A stretch of DNA of 64,000 nucleotides from JBBQVS01 sp963792705 (lineage in GTDB: Bacteria > Chloroflexota > Ktedonobacteria > Ktedonobacterales > Ktedonobacteraceae): positions 558,001-622,000 of the forward strand of contig CAWBXD010000013.1 of the NCBI GenBank assembly GCA_963792705.1. Reading direction: 5' to 3'. Under the pieces are notes generated by a model, which saw nothing but the letters and a program-made list of their open reading frames with translations, had not been told where the DNA came from and made no database searches. Each line of letters opens with the position of its first letter. Position 1 is the first letter of the stretch. Below, one piece after another: positions 43,944 through 52,042 of this stretch. A program made the position numbers and the translations under genes.

Positions 43944-43988
43944 TGAAGACAAGACGATGCTAGCGTTTCCAACATTGTCTTGTCTTCA
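43944..43988. terminator. Bidirectional terminator
   Basis: 16-bp stem TGAAGACAAGACGATG (43944-43959) with CATTGTCTTGTCTTCA (43973-43988), one G-U pair, between convergent genes. Confidence 0.7.
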
Positions 43989-43990
43989 TA

Positions 43991-44563
43991 CTATTCTTGC
44001 CAGAATTTTTTGTCTTCTTTTGTCATGGTGCTACGAGCGATGGCTTGTTTGAGGCTAAGCTTTTTCGCTTCTTGCTGTGACCCGGCTTTGGTTTGGCGAC
44101 GGTTCATGCCGAGTGAGGGCTGACTATTTGTGAGCATCGAGCCGAACTGTTCGTTACTGACCTGGAAGAATTGCGCGAAGCGGTCAAGCTGTCGTTGGCT
44201 CAGGCTTACCAGTTCGATAGTGCCGTCCTCGAAGAGTTGCCACACGTCCATACTCAAGCGCAAGGCTTTGGCAACCGACATCTTGGTGAGGTTACGCTGT
44301 TTGCGTAACTCGACGAGTGTTGCAGGTACCGCTTGTGGTGCGACAAAGACCTGTTCTAGCGCGTACTGCATGGCGCGCTGCGTAAGGGCTAATGGTTGTT
44401 CCTCGTCGTGTCCCTCGGTTGCACGATAGGCGGCAACAAAGGTGATGAGCGCGTCCTGTTCAGTTGGATGTTCGCGTAATAAGCGTAATTGTGCCTGTGT
44501 ATCGCCTGCTTCTTTGGCGGCAAGCCACGCCATTTTCAGAGATTGCAATTCAGATGTACTCAT
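43991..44563 (-). CDS. Helix-turn-helix protein paired with a sigma factor
   Basis: 190 residues. A cro/XRE-like HTH lies at LVELRKQRNLTKMSVAKALRLSMDVWQLFEDGTIELVSLSQRQLDRFAQFF, preceded by a helical domain and followed by a basic tail ending KKFWQE. The gene follows the sigma-like gene by 40 bases, so it may be an anti-sigma or co-regulator of it. No membrane segment is seen. Confidence 0.72.
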   Translation of the reverse strand: MSTSELQSLKMAWLAAKEAGDTQAQLRLLREHPTEQDALITFVAAYRATEGHDEEQPLALTQRAMQYALEQVFVAPQAVPATLVELRKQRNLTKMSVAKALRLSMDVWQLFEDGTIELVSLSQRQLDRFAQFFQVSNEQFGSMLTNSQPSLGMNRRQTKAGSQQEAKKLSLKQAIARSTMTKEDKKFWQE

Positions 44564-44603
44564 TACGATAGTGCCTTTCTATCATTCGGTGTAGCTCAAC
44601 CGT

Positions 44604-45362
44604 TTATAAATGAGGTTGTGCTACAGGTGCATATAGTGTTTGTTGCTCTTTAACTATACATTCTCGTAGATAGCCCCGCGCGCGCTCATAACGTGACCGC
44701 ACTGTGCGCTCGGTGCGTTTGCACACAACTGCGATATCATCCCACTTCATGCCTTCAACGGCACGTAACACCATAATCGTGCGGTCAAGTGGGTCTTGCA
44801 GATAGGTCAAGATACGTTGGCTTTCGTCTTCCGCGTGCAGTTGCTCGTACTCATCGCTTGGGTCGGCAACGTCGGCATGTGAGAAACCTTCGTCATCGGG
44901 TGACGCGGGTCGCAACGGGTCAACTAATGCTCGTGGCACATGTTGTGGGCGACCCGATGGACGACCCTCGTCGTCACGCCGATAATATAAACCCTCTTGC
45001 CGCAAAACACGATTAAACTCATCCGCGCAAAGACAGCGCAAATAATGCACAAAGTTTTGTGTCATAAACACTTCTTTAGGGTTGAGAGCCTCACGCAGAA
45101 GGTGCTCGCTCATATTAGCGATAACCTCCTCGCGCAATTCTGGCCTGTGTCGCAGTCCCTGTGAATGCTTCTGAAACGCAGGTATACAGCGATAGAGCAG
45201 TATTTCACAAAGAAACCTTGTGCCTGTAGTATTGCCTCGTGCGTAGAGCGCACGAATAGCCTTTACAAGCTCAATCTCGTTTATTTCATAGCGGCCCTCG
45301 GCTGTCTTGCGCCTAAGCTGCTCGTGCAATACAGGATTGGTAGGGTCACTCAGATCGATCAT
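44604..45362 (-). CDS. Sigma-70 family (ECF-like) sigma factor
   Basis: 252 residues from the ATG at 45362 (GAGAGG upstream; frame opens at 45404). Region 2-like stretch EVFMTQNFVHYLRCLCADEFNRVLRQEG and region 4 WDDIAVVCKRTERTVRSRYERARGYLRE, which is a DNA-binding HTH. Long acidic linker between them. It is cotranscribed with the HTH gene at 43991. Extended linkers like this are common in Ktedonobacteria sigma factors, from memory. Confidence 0.78.
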   Translation of the reverse strand: MIDLSDPTNPVLHEQLRRKTAEGRYEINEIELVKAIRALYARGNTTGTRFLCEILLYRCIPAFQKHSQGLRHRPELREEVIANMSEHLLREALNPKEVFMTQNFVHYLRCLCADEFNRVLRQEGLYYRRDDEGRPSGRPQHVPRALVDPLRPASPDDEGFSHADVADPSDEYEQLHAEDESQRILTYLQDPLDRTIMVLRAVEGMKWDDIAVVCKRTERTVRSRYERARGYLRECIVKEQQTLYAPVAQPHL

Positions 45363-45641
45363 GAATGAATTACCTCTCGCTTTATTGATATTTTTGTCAC
45401 CCACAGCTTACCACATAGCCCAAAATCAGTAATATTGGCTATGTCCCTGACGTTTCCCGTGCAACATCGTTACAATAGATAAGACGACACATGCGGTGAC
45501 GCAGTAGTAAGTTTTTTGTGGCTTCTACTGAGTCTATTCTTTACAGAATATAAAAAGCGGAAATACACTCTATTATTTGGGATGCTCCGCTACACTAAAG
45601 TATGCAGTGCATGATGTTGTATGTATTGGGGGAACTGAGGT
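45363..45641. other. Intergenic region upstream of the radical SAM locus
   Basis: 279 bases (the whole gap is 392) with no ORF. It should contain divergent promoters: one for the sigma gene (minus strand) and one for the radical SAM unit; no clear consensus pair was found. A/T-rich tract TTTACAGAATATAAAAAG around 45540. Confidence 0.5.
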
Positions 45642-45695
45642 ATGAACGGTCAACTCTACACTCAGGTTTTTCTATTGTTGGCCGATGAAAAATAA
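45642..45695 (+). CDS. Possible 17-residue peptide upstream of a radical SAM gene
   Basis: ATG at 45642 after GGGGGAACTGAGG, reading MNGQLYTQVFLLLADEK then TAA. It ends about 60 bases before the radical SAM start and uses a good binding site, so it may be translated. It could be a leader peptide, a regulatory micro-ORF or a very short precursor substrate. No family match can be claimed. Confidence 0.35.
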   Translation: MNGQLYTQVFLLLADEK

Positions 45696-45754
45696 AGAAA
45701 AGTCTATATAGCCTACGTACCTGTATTGTCCGGTTGTAGGGGAGGAAAACAGAC

Positions 45755-46957
45755 GTGCTTGAGATCTTACCAAATGTTGCGAAAATGCAAGCGGGTTATG
45801 TACTGGGGAAGCCACTTGCAAACCCGCTTAACTTAACGATTAGCGTAAGCTATCGCTGTAACTCCCGTTGTAAAACTTGTAATGTGTGGCAGCGTCCTAA
45901 TGATGATTTTACAATAGAAGAGTATAATAAAACGTTTGAATCAATAGGTCGAGATGCTTTCTGGTTTACCTTTAGTGGTGGTGAACCAACGCTGCGTAAA
46001 GACCTGCCAGAGATGGTCGCAGCAGCGTATAATCATTGTCGCCCTGGTATCATCAATATTCCTACTAATGGTATTCAAGACAAAATTATTCCTGGTCGTA
46101 TCGAGCGTGTGTTACAAGCGGCTCCGACCTCTGAAGTGATTATCAACCTGTCGCTCGACGGTGTGGGCGAAAAACATGATATCGTGCGTGGCGTCAAGGG
46201 CAACTTTGAGCGTGCCATGCGTACCTATGCAGGCCTCAAGGCACTCAAGGGGCGTTATAAGAACTTCACACTGGGTGTGCATACGGTCATTTCAAACTTT
46301 AACATCGACGAGTTCGACAATATCCATTCGTTCGTTACCAACGAACTCAAGCCTGACTCTTTCATCAGCGAAATTGCTGAGGAGCGCGTCGAACTTGACA
46401 CGGTTGGTATGGGCATCACGCCACCTATTCACAAGTACGAGCCAGTCATCAACCGACTGCAAGAGGAGAATCGCCAGGCGCAGTTCAAGGGTGTTTCACG
46501 TATCACACAGTCGTTCCGTGACCGCTACTATGATATTGTGAAGAAGACGCTTGTTGAGAAACGCCAGATTATTCCTTGTCTCGCTGGCCTTGCTTCGGCC
46601 CAGATCGCACCTAACGGTGATGTATGGACTTGCTGCATCCGTGCGGAATCCGTTGGCAACCTGCGTGACCACAACTACAATTTCCGTGATACATGGAGCA
46701 CACCAAAGGCTGATGAACTGCGCCGCAGCATCAAAGCTGGCGAGTGCTACTGCCCATTGGCGAACGTGTCATACACTAACATGCTGTGTCATACACCAAC
46801 GCTTACCAGCGTCGGTATCGAAGTGGCGCGCAAGACCGCAACCGAAGTGGTTGCTGGCGACAGAGGCAAGTCTTCTAAATTGCGTAGCCTTCCTGTCATC
46901 AACGCCTCAGATGAGGCACGTATGTATGGTCAAGGCAAGGTAGAGGCCAAGGCGTAG
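45755..46957 (+). CDS. Radical SAM/SPASM enzyme
   Basis: 400 residues. The cluster-binding CxxxCxxC is CNSRCKTC at 35-42, then FSGGEPT at 73-79 and NLSLDGVGEKHD. The C-terminus is Cys-rich (CLAGLASAQIAPNGDVWTCCIR, then ECYCPLAN...CH), a SPASM/twitch region that binds extra iron-sulfur clusters. Such enzymes modify peptides or other substrates by radical chemistry. GTG start at 45755 with AGGGGAGG upstream. Neighbours: a micro-ORF before it and a zinc-ribbon protein after it. Confidence 0.9.
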   Translation: MLEILPNVAKMQAGYVLGKPLANPLNLTISVSYRCNSRCKTCNVWQRPNDDFTIEEYNKTFESIGRDAFWFTFSGGEPTLRKDLPEMVAAAYNHCRPGIINIPTNGIQDKIIPGRIERVLQAAPTSEVIINLSLDGVGEKHDIVRGVKGNFERAMRTYAGLKALKGRYKNFTLGVHTVISNFNIDEFDNIHSFVTNELKPDSFISEIAEERVELDTVGMGITPPIHKYEPVINRLQEENRQAQFKGVSRITQSFRDRYYDIVKKTLVEKRQIIPCLAGLASAQIAPNGDVWTCCIRAESVGNLRDHNYNFRDTWSTPKADELRRSIKAGECYCPLANVSYTNMLCHTPTLTSVGIEVARKTATEVVAGDRGKSSKLRSLPVINASDEARMYGQGKVEAKA

Positions 46958-46967
46958 TATAGAAATT

Positions 46968-47015
46968 GTAAATGATATGGAGTGTTTGTTATATACAATA
47001 CTTCATATCATTCAC
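46968..47015 (+). other. Inverted repeat between radical SAM and zinc-ribbon genes
   Basis: GTAAATGATATGGAGT (46968-46983) pairs with ACTTCATATCATTCAC (47000-47015) with G-U pairs. It has no T run and lies just before the zinc-ribbon Shine-Dalgarno, so it may adjust expression between the two genes. Confidence 0.5.
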
Positions 47016-47039
47016 AAAACATCAAGGAGGTTCACTACT

Positions 47040-47315
47040 ATGACAGAATGTCCACAGTGTGGCACAATGAACGAGAGCGACACCAAGAATTGTAAGGGAT
47101 GCCGTATCAATATGTACTGGGCATACCAACATTATGATGAACTCGCCAGACTTCGCAACGAAAATAAGTTGCCAACGCGTCCAAACTCGGCTACGTTCCT
47201 GGTCGAGACGAGCAAGAAGATCGACGATGGTCCTACGGCTGGTTGGCTGCGTAACACAATCAAGAAGTTCGGTTTTAAAGAGGCTGGCAAAAAAGTTTCT
47301 ACTATCGCAGAGTAG
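47040..47315 (+). CDS. Small zinc-ribbon protein downstream of the radical SAM gene
   Basis: 91 residues. CPQC (4-7) and CKGC (18-21) form a rubredoxin/zinc-ribbon knuckle, followed by a helical, basic tail. ATG at 47040 after AAGGAGG. It may supply metal, electrons or substrate to the radical SAM enzyme, with which it probably forms a unit. No known family recognised. Confidence 0.75.
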   Translation: MTECPQCGTMNESDTKNCKGCRINMYWAYQHYDELARLRNENKLPTRPNSATFLVETSKKIDDGPTAGWLRNTIKKFGFKEAGKKVSTIAE

Positions 47316-47317
47316 AA

Positions 47318-47371
47318 TAGACAAAAGAGAAGCCTCCGATGCAATCGCGTCGGAGGCTTCTCTTTTGTCTA
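47318..47371. terminator. Bidirectional long-stem terminator
   Basis: Perfect 22-bp stem (47318-47339 with 47350-47371) between the zinc-ribbon gene and the convergent epimerase gene. Confidence 0.8.
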
Positions 47372-47427
47372 CCTTGATGGTCCTCGTGTGTCCATTATAG
47401 ACGCACGAGGACTCTATCCTCAGCATA

Positions 47428-48468
47428 TTAGCGCAGGGCACCTGCGAGTGGAGCGTTCTGGCTAGCTTGAGTGACTGATGGCTGGTCCATACCGCCAGCA
47501 TTGAACCATTCGGCGGCGAGCTTGACGCCCTGGCGCAGCGATACCTTTGGCTCGAAGCCAAGTTCGCGGCGGGCCTTCTCGACGCTATGACGGTTGTCGG
47601 AGCCAAACATGAGCGCACCGAGTTCGCTCGAAAGTGGCTTAGTGTGTGTGAGCGGTGCTACGATACGCTCTGCCACGATACTGCCGTAGTAGATGGGTAG
47701 GTACGGCAGGTGGATGGTAGGACGTGGGCCGCCAACGGCCTCAGCAATAGCCTCGTACATCTCTTGCTGTGTCAATGGTTTGTCGTTGGTGATATTATAC
47801 ACGTTGCCAGGAGCATTCTTGTGATATGCGCCGAGCATAAAGCCATCTACGACATCAGTGACATAGCAGAAGGGAAGTGCGTTCTGACCACGACCGACGA
47901 GCAGAACCTTGCCATCTTTCGCCTTCTGTGCCATACGGCCAAAGTGCAAGCGGTCATAGGGACCGAAGAAGGTGCCTGGACGCAGGATTACTGTCTCCAT
48001 CTCGCTGGTGAGCATGAGACGACGAATCAAGCGGTCGCCCTCAACCTTAGTAATGGGATAAGGATCGAGGTTTGGACGCAGGGGATCGTTTTCCGTCATG
48101 AAACGTCCGTGACCCAGACCGTAGACGGTGTGCGAACTGGTATGCACGAAGCGGCGTACACCAGCTTTTTGTGCCGCTTTATAAAGGTTCTCAGACCCTG
48201 TGACATTGACGAGACGATAGTCGGATAGTGGGCGATGCACACCCATCATACCAGCCAGGTGGAAAATCAAATCTACGTTTTGTACCGCAGGCTTCAAAGT
48301 GCTGGCATCGGTAATATCGCCGCGCACAACCTCGACGCCCTGTGTTGTAAGTTTATTTGCATTTTCGACGGGTAACACCAATGCCCGAATCTGCTCACCA
48401 CGTTCTTGTAATTGTTTTATAAGATGACTACCAAGTAATCCGGTAGCACCAGTTATTAGTACCTTCAT
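47428..48468 (-). CDS. NAD-dependent epimerase/dehydratase
   Basis: 346 residues, extended SDR. Starts MKVLITGATGLLGSHLIKQL, with the motif HTSSHTVYGLGHGR and the catalytic Y(x)3K as YPITK, plus LRPGTFFGPYDRLHFG. The C-terminal NRHSVEKARRELGFEPKVSLRQGV is typical of sterol/NAD sugar epimerases (3-beta-HSD-like). Substrate unknown. The ATG at 48468 has TAGAGGAG upstream on the minus strand. It faces the radical SAM unit but need not be functionally linked. Confidence 0.88.
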   Translation of the reverse strand: MKVLITGATGLLGSHLIKQLQERGEQIRALVLPVENANKLTTQGVEVVRGDITDASTLKPAVQNVDLIFHLAGMMGVHRPLSDYRLVNVTGSENLYKAAQKAGVRRFVHTSSHTVYGLGHGRFMTENDPLRPNLDPYPITKVEGDRLIRRLMLTSEMETVILRPGTFFGPYDRLHFGRMAQKAKDGKVLLVGRGQNALPFCYVTDVVDGFMLGAYHKNAPGNVYNITNDKPLTQQEMYEAIAEAVGGPRPTIHLPYLPIYYGSIVAERIVAPLTHTKPLSSELGALMFGSDNRHSVEKARRELGFEPKVSLRQGVKLAAEWFNAGGMDQPSVTQASQNAPLAGALR

Positions 48469-48702
48469 AAGACTCCTCTAGGATTCGATACAACATATGG
48501 ATATATCAGTGTACAATAGACAGTAAGGTCTACATCTCTCATTGTCTGCAACGAACGAGTGTTGTTTTGTAGAGTCGTATGACCCTGAAGTACCAGAGAC
48601 ATATTGTATATCTGACATATTTATCTATCGGATACTTTTAACATTGGTACACAATTTGCTATACTACGACGTAATACTATTTAGGAGGAGGAATAATTTA
48701 TT

Positions 48703-49122
48703 ATGAGTACGCCAAGAAATTCTACGCCTGACGAGCGAACAGTTCCGCAACAAAGCGCAAACACTAACCAGCAGACGGTTTCGCAACAAAGTATGGCTCA
48801 AGATGAGCAGCGAGCCGTGCAGGAGGGAACACCAAATGTGACCCGTGAGGTGCAGCAGGGAGGGATGAAGCCGAACTACCCAGAATGGCCCACATCCAAG
48901 CAGGGTCCCACTGCGACGCCCCCTCCACCAGGAATGCGCCCAATCAACGCTATTCGTGCTGAACAAGTGGTCGAGGTTGGTTATAATCAGGTAACAGGCG
49001 AGCCATCTACAGATGACCCACGCCGCTATAATCCAGACGAGACGAAAGTAGGAAGAGACACTGGCTTTGATCAGCAAGAAACCGCCCAGGATGTTATGAA
49101 ACGCGGTAAAGAGAGACTGTAA
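48703..49122 (+). CDS. Hypothetical hydrophilic, disordered protein
   Basis: 139 residues, rich in Gln, Asn, Thr, Pro and charged residues, with no membrane segment. A core GGMKPNYPEWPTSKQGPTATPPPPGMRP and NPDETKVGRDTGFDQQET suggest a conserved small motif. The ATG follows a strong GGAGGAGG. It ends in a 26-bp-stem terminator shared with the convergent SDR gene. Function unknown; possibly a stress or spore-type protein, which is a guess. Confidence 0.65.
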   Translation: MSTPRNSTPDERTVPQQSANTNQQTVSQQSMAQDEQRAVQEGTPNVTREVQQGGMKPNYPEWPTSKQGPTATPPPPGMRPINAIRAEQVVEVGYNQVTGEPSTDDPRRYNPDETKVGRDTGFDQQETAQDVMKRGKERL

Positions 49123-49182
49123 AAAAGAGTTGCCGAGTGTTGCGTTAGACATGTCCAACGCAACACTCGGCAACTCTTTTTT
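49121..49182. terminator. Bidirectional 26-bp-stem terminator
   Basis: Perfect 26-bp stem (49121-49146 with 49157-49182), stem ends A6/T6, 10-base loop. Confidence 0.85.
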
Positions 49183-49183
49183 G

Positions 49184-50056
49184 TTATACGTTTACAGGTG
49201 CTTTTGTCAATTTCTCGCTAACCTCCCAGAGGCGGTTTTGGGTTGCTACATTGTGTGATAGTTTGGAAGAGGGAATTTCTTTCTCATTATAGTAAAACTT
49301 GCCCGTTTCGTTTTGCATTTCTGGTGCCGATGCAAGGCGAATAGCGGTTTTTGCGGCATCCGCAGGTGACTTGCCAGCACGCGTGAAAAATCTTGCAATA
49401 GAGCCTAAGACGCCGCCATTACTGATGCCGAAGTTGGTTGAAACAGGACCGGGACCAACCGCATTCACTGTGACGCCTGTCCCTTCTAAACGGCGAGCCA
49501 AGTCATATGTGAACATAACATTTGCCAACTTTGCCTGGCTGTAAGCACCGAAGCCGAAGAAGCCGTAGCTCTTCTCACCTTGTATATCGTCAAAGTTTAT
49601 TTTTCCACCTGCTTGTGCTTGTGAAGCAATATTGATGATACGTGCAGGTGCGCTTGCCTTTATCGTATCAAGCAGCAGGTTGGTTAGCAGGAAGTAGCCC
49701 AGATGGTCAAGGGCGAAGGTCATTTCCAGGCCGTCTACCGTTGTCTGACGTTTTGTGAACACGGCACCAGCGTTGTTGACGAGGACGTGTAGATGTTGAT
49801 ATTTTGCCTTAAACTCGTCGGCTAATTTGCGAACTTCCTGTTGCGATGAGAGGTCAGCAAGTAGTACGTCGATATTCTCGTTGCCGCTTTGCCGCGTGAT
49901 TTCGTGCCGCGTCTCCTCGGCTTTGCTTCTGCTACGCGCAACGATAACAACCGTCGCGCCCATACGTGCTAACCCTAACGCGGTCTCTTTGCCCATGCCC
50001 GATGTTGCTCCAGTCACAAGACAAATCTTGCCCTGCATGCTATGTGATGTCGCCAT
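49184..50056 (-). CDS. Short-chain dehydrogenase, retinol dehydrogenase/protochlorophyllide reductase-like
   Basis: 290 residues from the ATG at 50056 (GGAGAT upstream). NADP motif TGATSGMGKETALGLARMGATVVIVARS, NNAGAVF, and the catalytic YSQAKLAN. The C-terminal half with GFGAYSQAKLANVMFTYDLARRLEGTGVTVNAVGPG matches retinol-dehydrogenase-like SDRs. The open frame extends to 50380 only because of a palindromic repeat upstream, which is not part of the gene. Confidence 0.88.
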   Translation of the reverse strand: MATSHSMQGKICLVTGATSGMGKETALGLARMGATVVIVARSRSKAEETRHEITRQSGNENIDVLLADLSSQQEVRKLADEFKAKYQHLHVLVNNAGAVFTKRQTTVDGLEMTFALDHLGYFLLTNLLLDTIKASAPARIINIASQAQAGGKINFDDIQGEKSYGFFGFGAYSQAKLANVMFTYDLARRLEGTGVTVNAVGPGPVSTNFGISNGGVLGSIARFFTRAGKSPADAAKTAIRLASAPEMQNETGKFYYNEKEIPSSKLSHNVATQNRLWEVSEKLTKAPVNV

Positions 50057-50148
50057 GAATAATCTATCTCCAATCGTGTATTTGAAAAGGGTAGTTTCTA
50101 TTGATACGGATATCTCTGTGTAGATAGATGCACAGAAACGCCTATACG

Positions 50149-50206
50149 GGTCTGATAATGGTACATGATGAGGATTGCACATTGCTTCGCTTGTGCCGAG
50201 GAACCC
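50149..50206. repeat. Fragment of a type B repeat
   Basis: Carries GAGGATTGCACATTGCTTCG plus CTTGTGCCGAGG, the core of the type B element, without arms. It lies just before the complete type A copy at 50242. Confidence 0.65.
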
Positions 50207-50241
50207 AAATAATCCTATTTCGCACAAGAGGGCGTATAGGT

Positions 50242-50359
50242 GTAGGGACCGATTGATCGCGTCCTCGTTGGCATCACATACATTATGTGATGGTTGAGCC
50301 GTTTGTGCATCCCCTAAACATGGTTGATTGCCACGAGGACGCGATGAATCGGTCCCTAC
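50242..50359. repeat. Type A palindromic repeat
   Basis: 118 bp; arms GTAGGGACCGATTGATCGCG and CGCGATGAATCGGTCCCTAC. Long unique core with a small dyad ATCACATA/TATGTGAT. Confidence 0.85.
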
Positions 50360-50544
50360 AAACGGCATCTCCGCATTCATGAGGGAAAATGCATTATCGG
50401 GTCTATATGTGGATAGACCAATAATGGAAGCACAACAGCTCTGCTTGCAACGTCATTGCTGCTGGTTGCGTATATATTGCAGTATAAGAACATGTTGAGG
50501 GACTTCTGTGTCGAGGTCTTATCCGCTTAGAAGTGAGGCTTGTA

Positions 50545-50928
50545 ATGATGCGTAGAACGACAGTGCTGGGTTTTGATGAGCGCGTGGAGCGCGTCCTCGC
50601 GTATGCATTCCTGTGGATATCGGGGGTGCTGTTGTTCATGGTGGAGGTACGTCCAACGGAGAGTAGCCGTAATGTGCGCTGGCATGCGGCTCAGTCTATG
50701 CTTACATTTGGGACGCTCTCGCTCTTAATTCTAGGGGTGAGTTTGTTGAAGGGGATGCTGGGCTGGATACCTCTGCTCAGTCTGCTGACCGACTTTGGTC
50801 TGGGCCTCTTGCTAAATGTGCTCTGGTGGACAATGGGCATCTTATGGGTGTGGTTGATGATAATGGCATGGGCACATCCGCGCTATCGTTTGCCACTAGT
50901 GAGCGAGTGGATGCGGTACTTCGTGTAA
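50545..50928 (+). CDS. DUF4870/Tic20-like small membrane protein
   Basis: 127 residues, four membrane segments in the common DUF4870 order. FDERVERVLAYAFLWISGVLLFMVE opens; NVRWHAAQSMLTFGTLSLLILGV has the family's H-A-x-Q-S motif; AWAHPRYRLPLVSEWM closes. ATG at 50545 has GAGG 7 bases upstream. Function unknown. It converges with the gene at 50986. Confidence 0.78.
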   Translation: MMRRTTVLGFDERVERVLAYAFLWISGVLLFMVEVRPTESSRNVRWHAAQSMLTFGTLSLLILGVSLLKGMLGWIPLLSLLTDFGLGLLLNVLWWTMGILWVWLMIMAWAHPRYRLPLVSEWMRYFV

Positions 50929-50933
50929 CACAT

Positions 50934-50986
50934 AAAAAAAGGTTGTGCAAGAGATGAAGTTGTCATCTCTTGCACAACCTTTTTTT
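50934..50986. terminator. Bidirectional 24-bp-stem terminator
   Basis: Perfect 24-bp stem (50934-50957 with 50963-50986), stem ends A7/T7, giving a T tail on both strands. Confidence 0.88.
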
Positions 50987-51462
50987 TATTTACCGTCTCT
51001 ATACAATAATCCTAGTGAGAGGCCGAAGACCAGGTGGCGCACGATGTTCTGGAAGAAGGATTTCCATTGGAACAGGCGCGGCATCTCGCCATTTTTGATG
51101 AAGGGATGATATTTGTCGGCAAGCGGAGTGAGCCACCATGCGCTAACAATAAAGACTTCACCAAAGATAATGCCTTTGAGCCAATCGGGTCCCGGCAGAT
51201 AGCGTTTGAGGACCGCTCCGTAAACTTCGCCAAGCGCGACACCGTTCAGAATGTGTATCGCCCACGATAGGAAAAAGAGGGTACGCGATTTCTTTCCACC
51301 TGCCAGCAGACCCTCGATAAAGAGCACATCGCTGAACCGATTGCCGACCAATAGGATGTCTCCCTCCATTGCAATACTATAGGCAATTGTGGCAAGCAGA
51401 CCTGCGAGTGCCGCTCGCCCCGGTCGCCACTCACGCGAGATAAGACGCTGTACAATATTCAT
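50986..51462 (-). CDS. Hypothetical multi-pass membrane protein
   Basis: 158 residues from the ATG at 51462 (AAAGGAAAG upstream). About four hydrophobic segments: AALAGLLATIAYSIAMEGDILLVG, TLFFLSWAIHILNGVALGEVYG, WLKGIIFGEVFIVSAWWL and the final HLVFGLSLGLLYRD. The N-terminus has two basic residues. Unrecognised. Confidence 0.68.
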   Translation of the reverse strand: MNIVQRLISREWRPGRAALAGLLATIAYSIAMEGDILLVGNRFSDVLFIEGLLAGGKKSRTLFFLSWAIHILNGVALGEVYGAVLKRYLPGPDWLKGIIFGEVFIVSAWWLTPLADKYHPFIKNGEMPRLFQWKSFFQNIVRHLVFGLSLGLLYRDGK

Positions 51463-51598
51463 GAATTTTGCTTTCCTTTTGATAAGTAATACATCTACCA
51501 TTGATTATACACAGATAGAGCAACATGACTGGCGTATCGGGTACATGATGAGAGGACGCGACAATGTAGTTTACGGAATGAATGCGGATACGCTGTTT

Positions 51599-51709
51599 GT
51601 AGGGACCGATTCATCGCGTCCTCGTTCCCAATTGTAAGGTAGGAATTAATTGAACCATTTTCCATACTCCGTTCTTGGTCGATGAAGGACGCGATGAGTC
51701 GGTCCCTAC
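51599..51709. repeat. Type A palindromic repeat
   Basis: 111 bp; arms GTAGGGACCGATTCATCGCG and CGCGATGAGTCGGTCCCTAC around a unique core. Confidence 0.85.
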
Positions 51710-51737
51710 AGAGATCAGTACTATTTTGTTAAAGAGC

Positions 51738-51854
51738 ATGATCGCGTCCGCTGCACGAGCGAAGCAATGTGCAGTCCTTAGAATGCACCGATCATGACGC
51801 AAGAGAACTCGCGCAATGAATTGCGCCTTGGACGCCATACATGTGGTCCCTACG
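51738..51854. repeat. Left-truncated hybrid palindromic repeat
   Basis: Starts at ATGATCGCGTCCGCTGCACG (type A arm minus its outer part), then the complement of the type B core (CGAAGCAATGTGCAGTCC) and the arm GGACGCCATACATGTGGTCC of type B. The left flank TTTTGTTAAAGAGCAT resembles that of the truncated copy at 39991. These two repeats fill most of the gap before the ECF operon. Confidence 0.78.
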
Positions 51855-51993
51855 AAAATCTTCAATCGAAGATTAGTATCAATACAGTATTTTTGCGATA
51901 TCTTATGTAGTTCTAAGTTCTTGTTAACATAAATATTACACTATTTAATGCTTCTTAAACGGAATTTCACAAAGAGTGGCTATACTCTGTTGT

Positions 51994-52020
51994 GTAGTAC
52001 ACAAGCTTTCTGTGTACTAC
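51994..52020 (+). promoter_or_regulatory. Hairpin in the leader of the ECF operon
   Basis: 10-bp stem GTAGTACACA (51994-52003) with TGTGTACTAC (52011-52020), 7-base loop, ending 22 bases before the ATG. No T run. A TATACT hexamer at 51981-51986 may be the -10. It may be a regulatory hairpin for the transporter; no known riboswitch motif is visible. Confidence 0.4.
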
Positions 52021-52042
52021 GCAGTTATACGGAGGTGCCATT

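Noticed and set aside
47134..47400. 88-codon ORF sharing a DKREASDAIASEASLLS peptide with the opposite-strand ORF at 47022-47618
   Set aside because: The shared peptide is only the translation of the perfect terminator palindrome on both strands; the ORFs are not genes.
50054..50380. N-terminal extension of the SDR at 49184 up to 50380
   Set aside because: The extra frame runs through a palindromic repeat and has no ribosome binding site; the ATG at 50056 does.
51855..52042. A thiamine (TPP) or cobalamin riboswitch before the ECF transporter operon
   Set aside because: The CTGAGA box and other TPP elements are absent; only a simple 10-bp hairpin is present.
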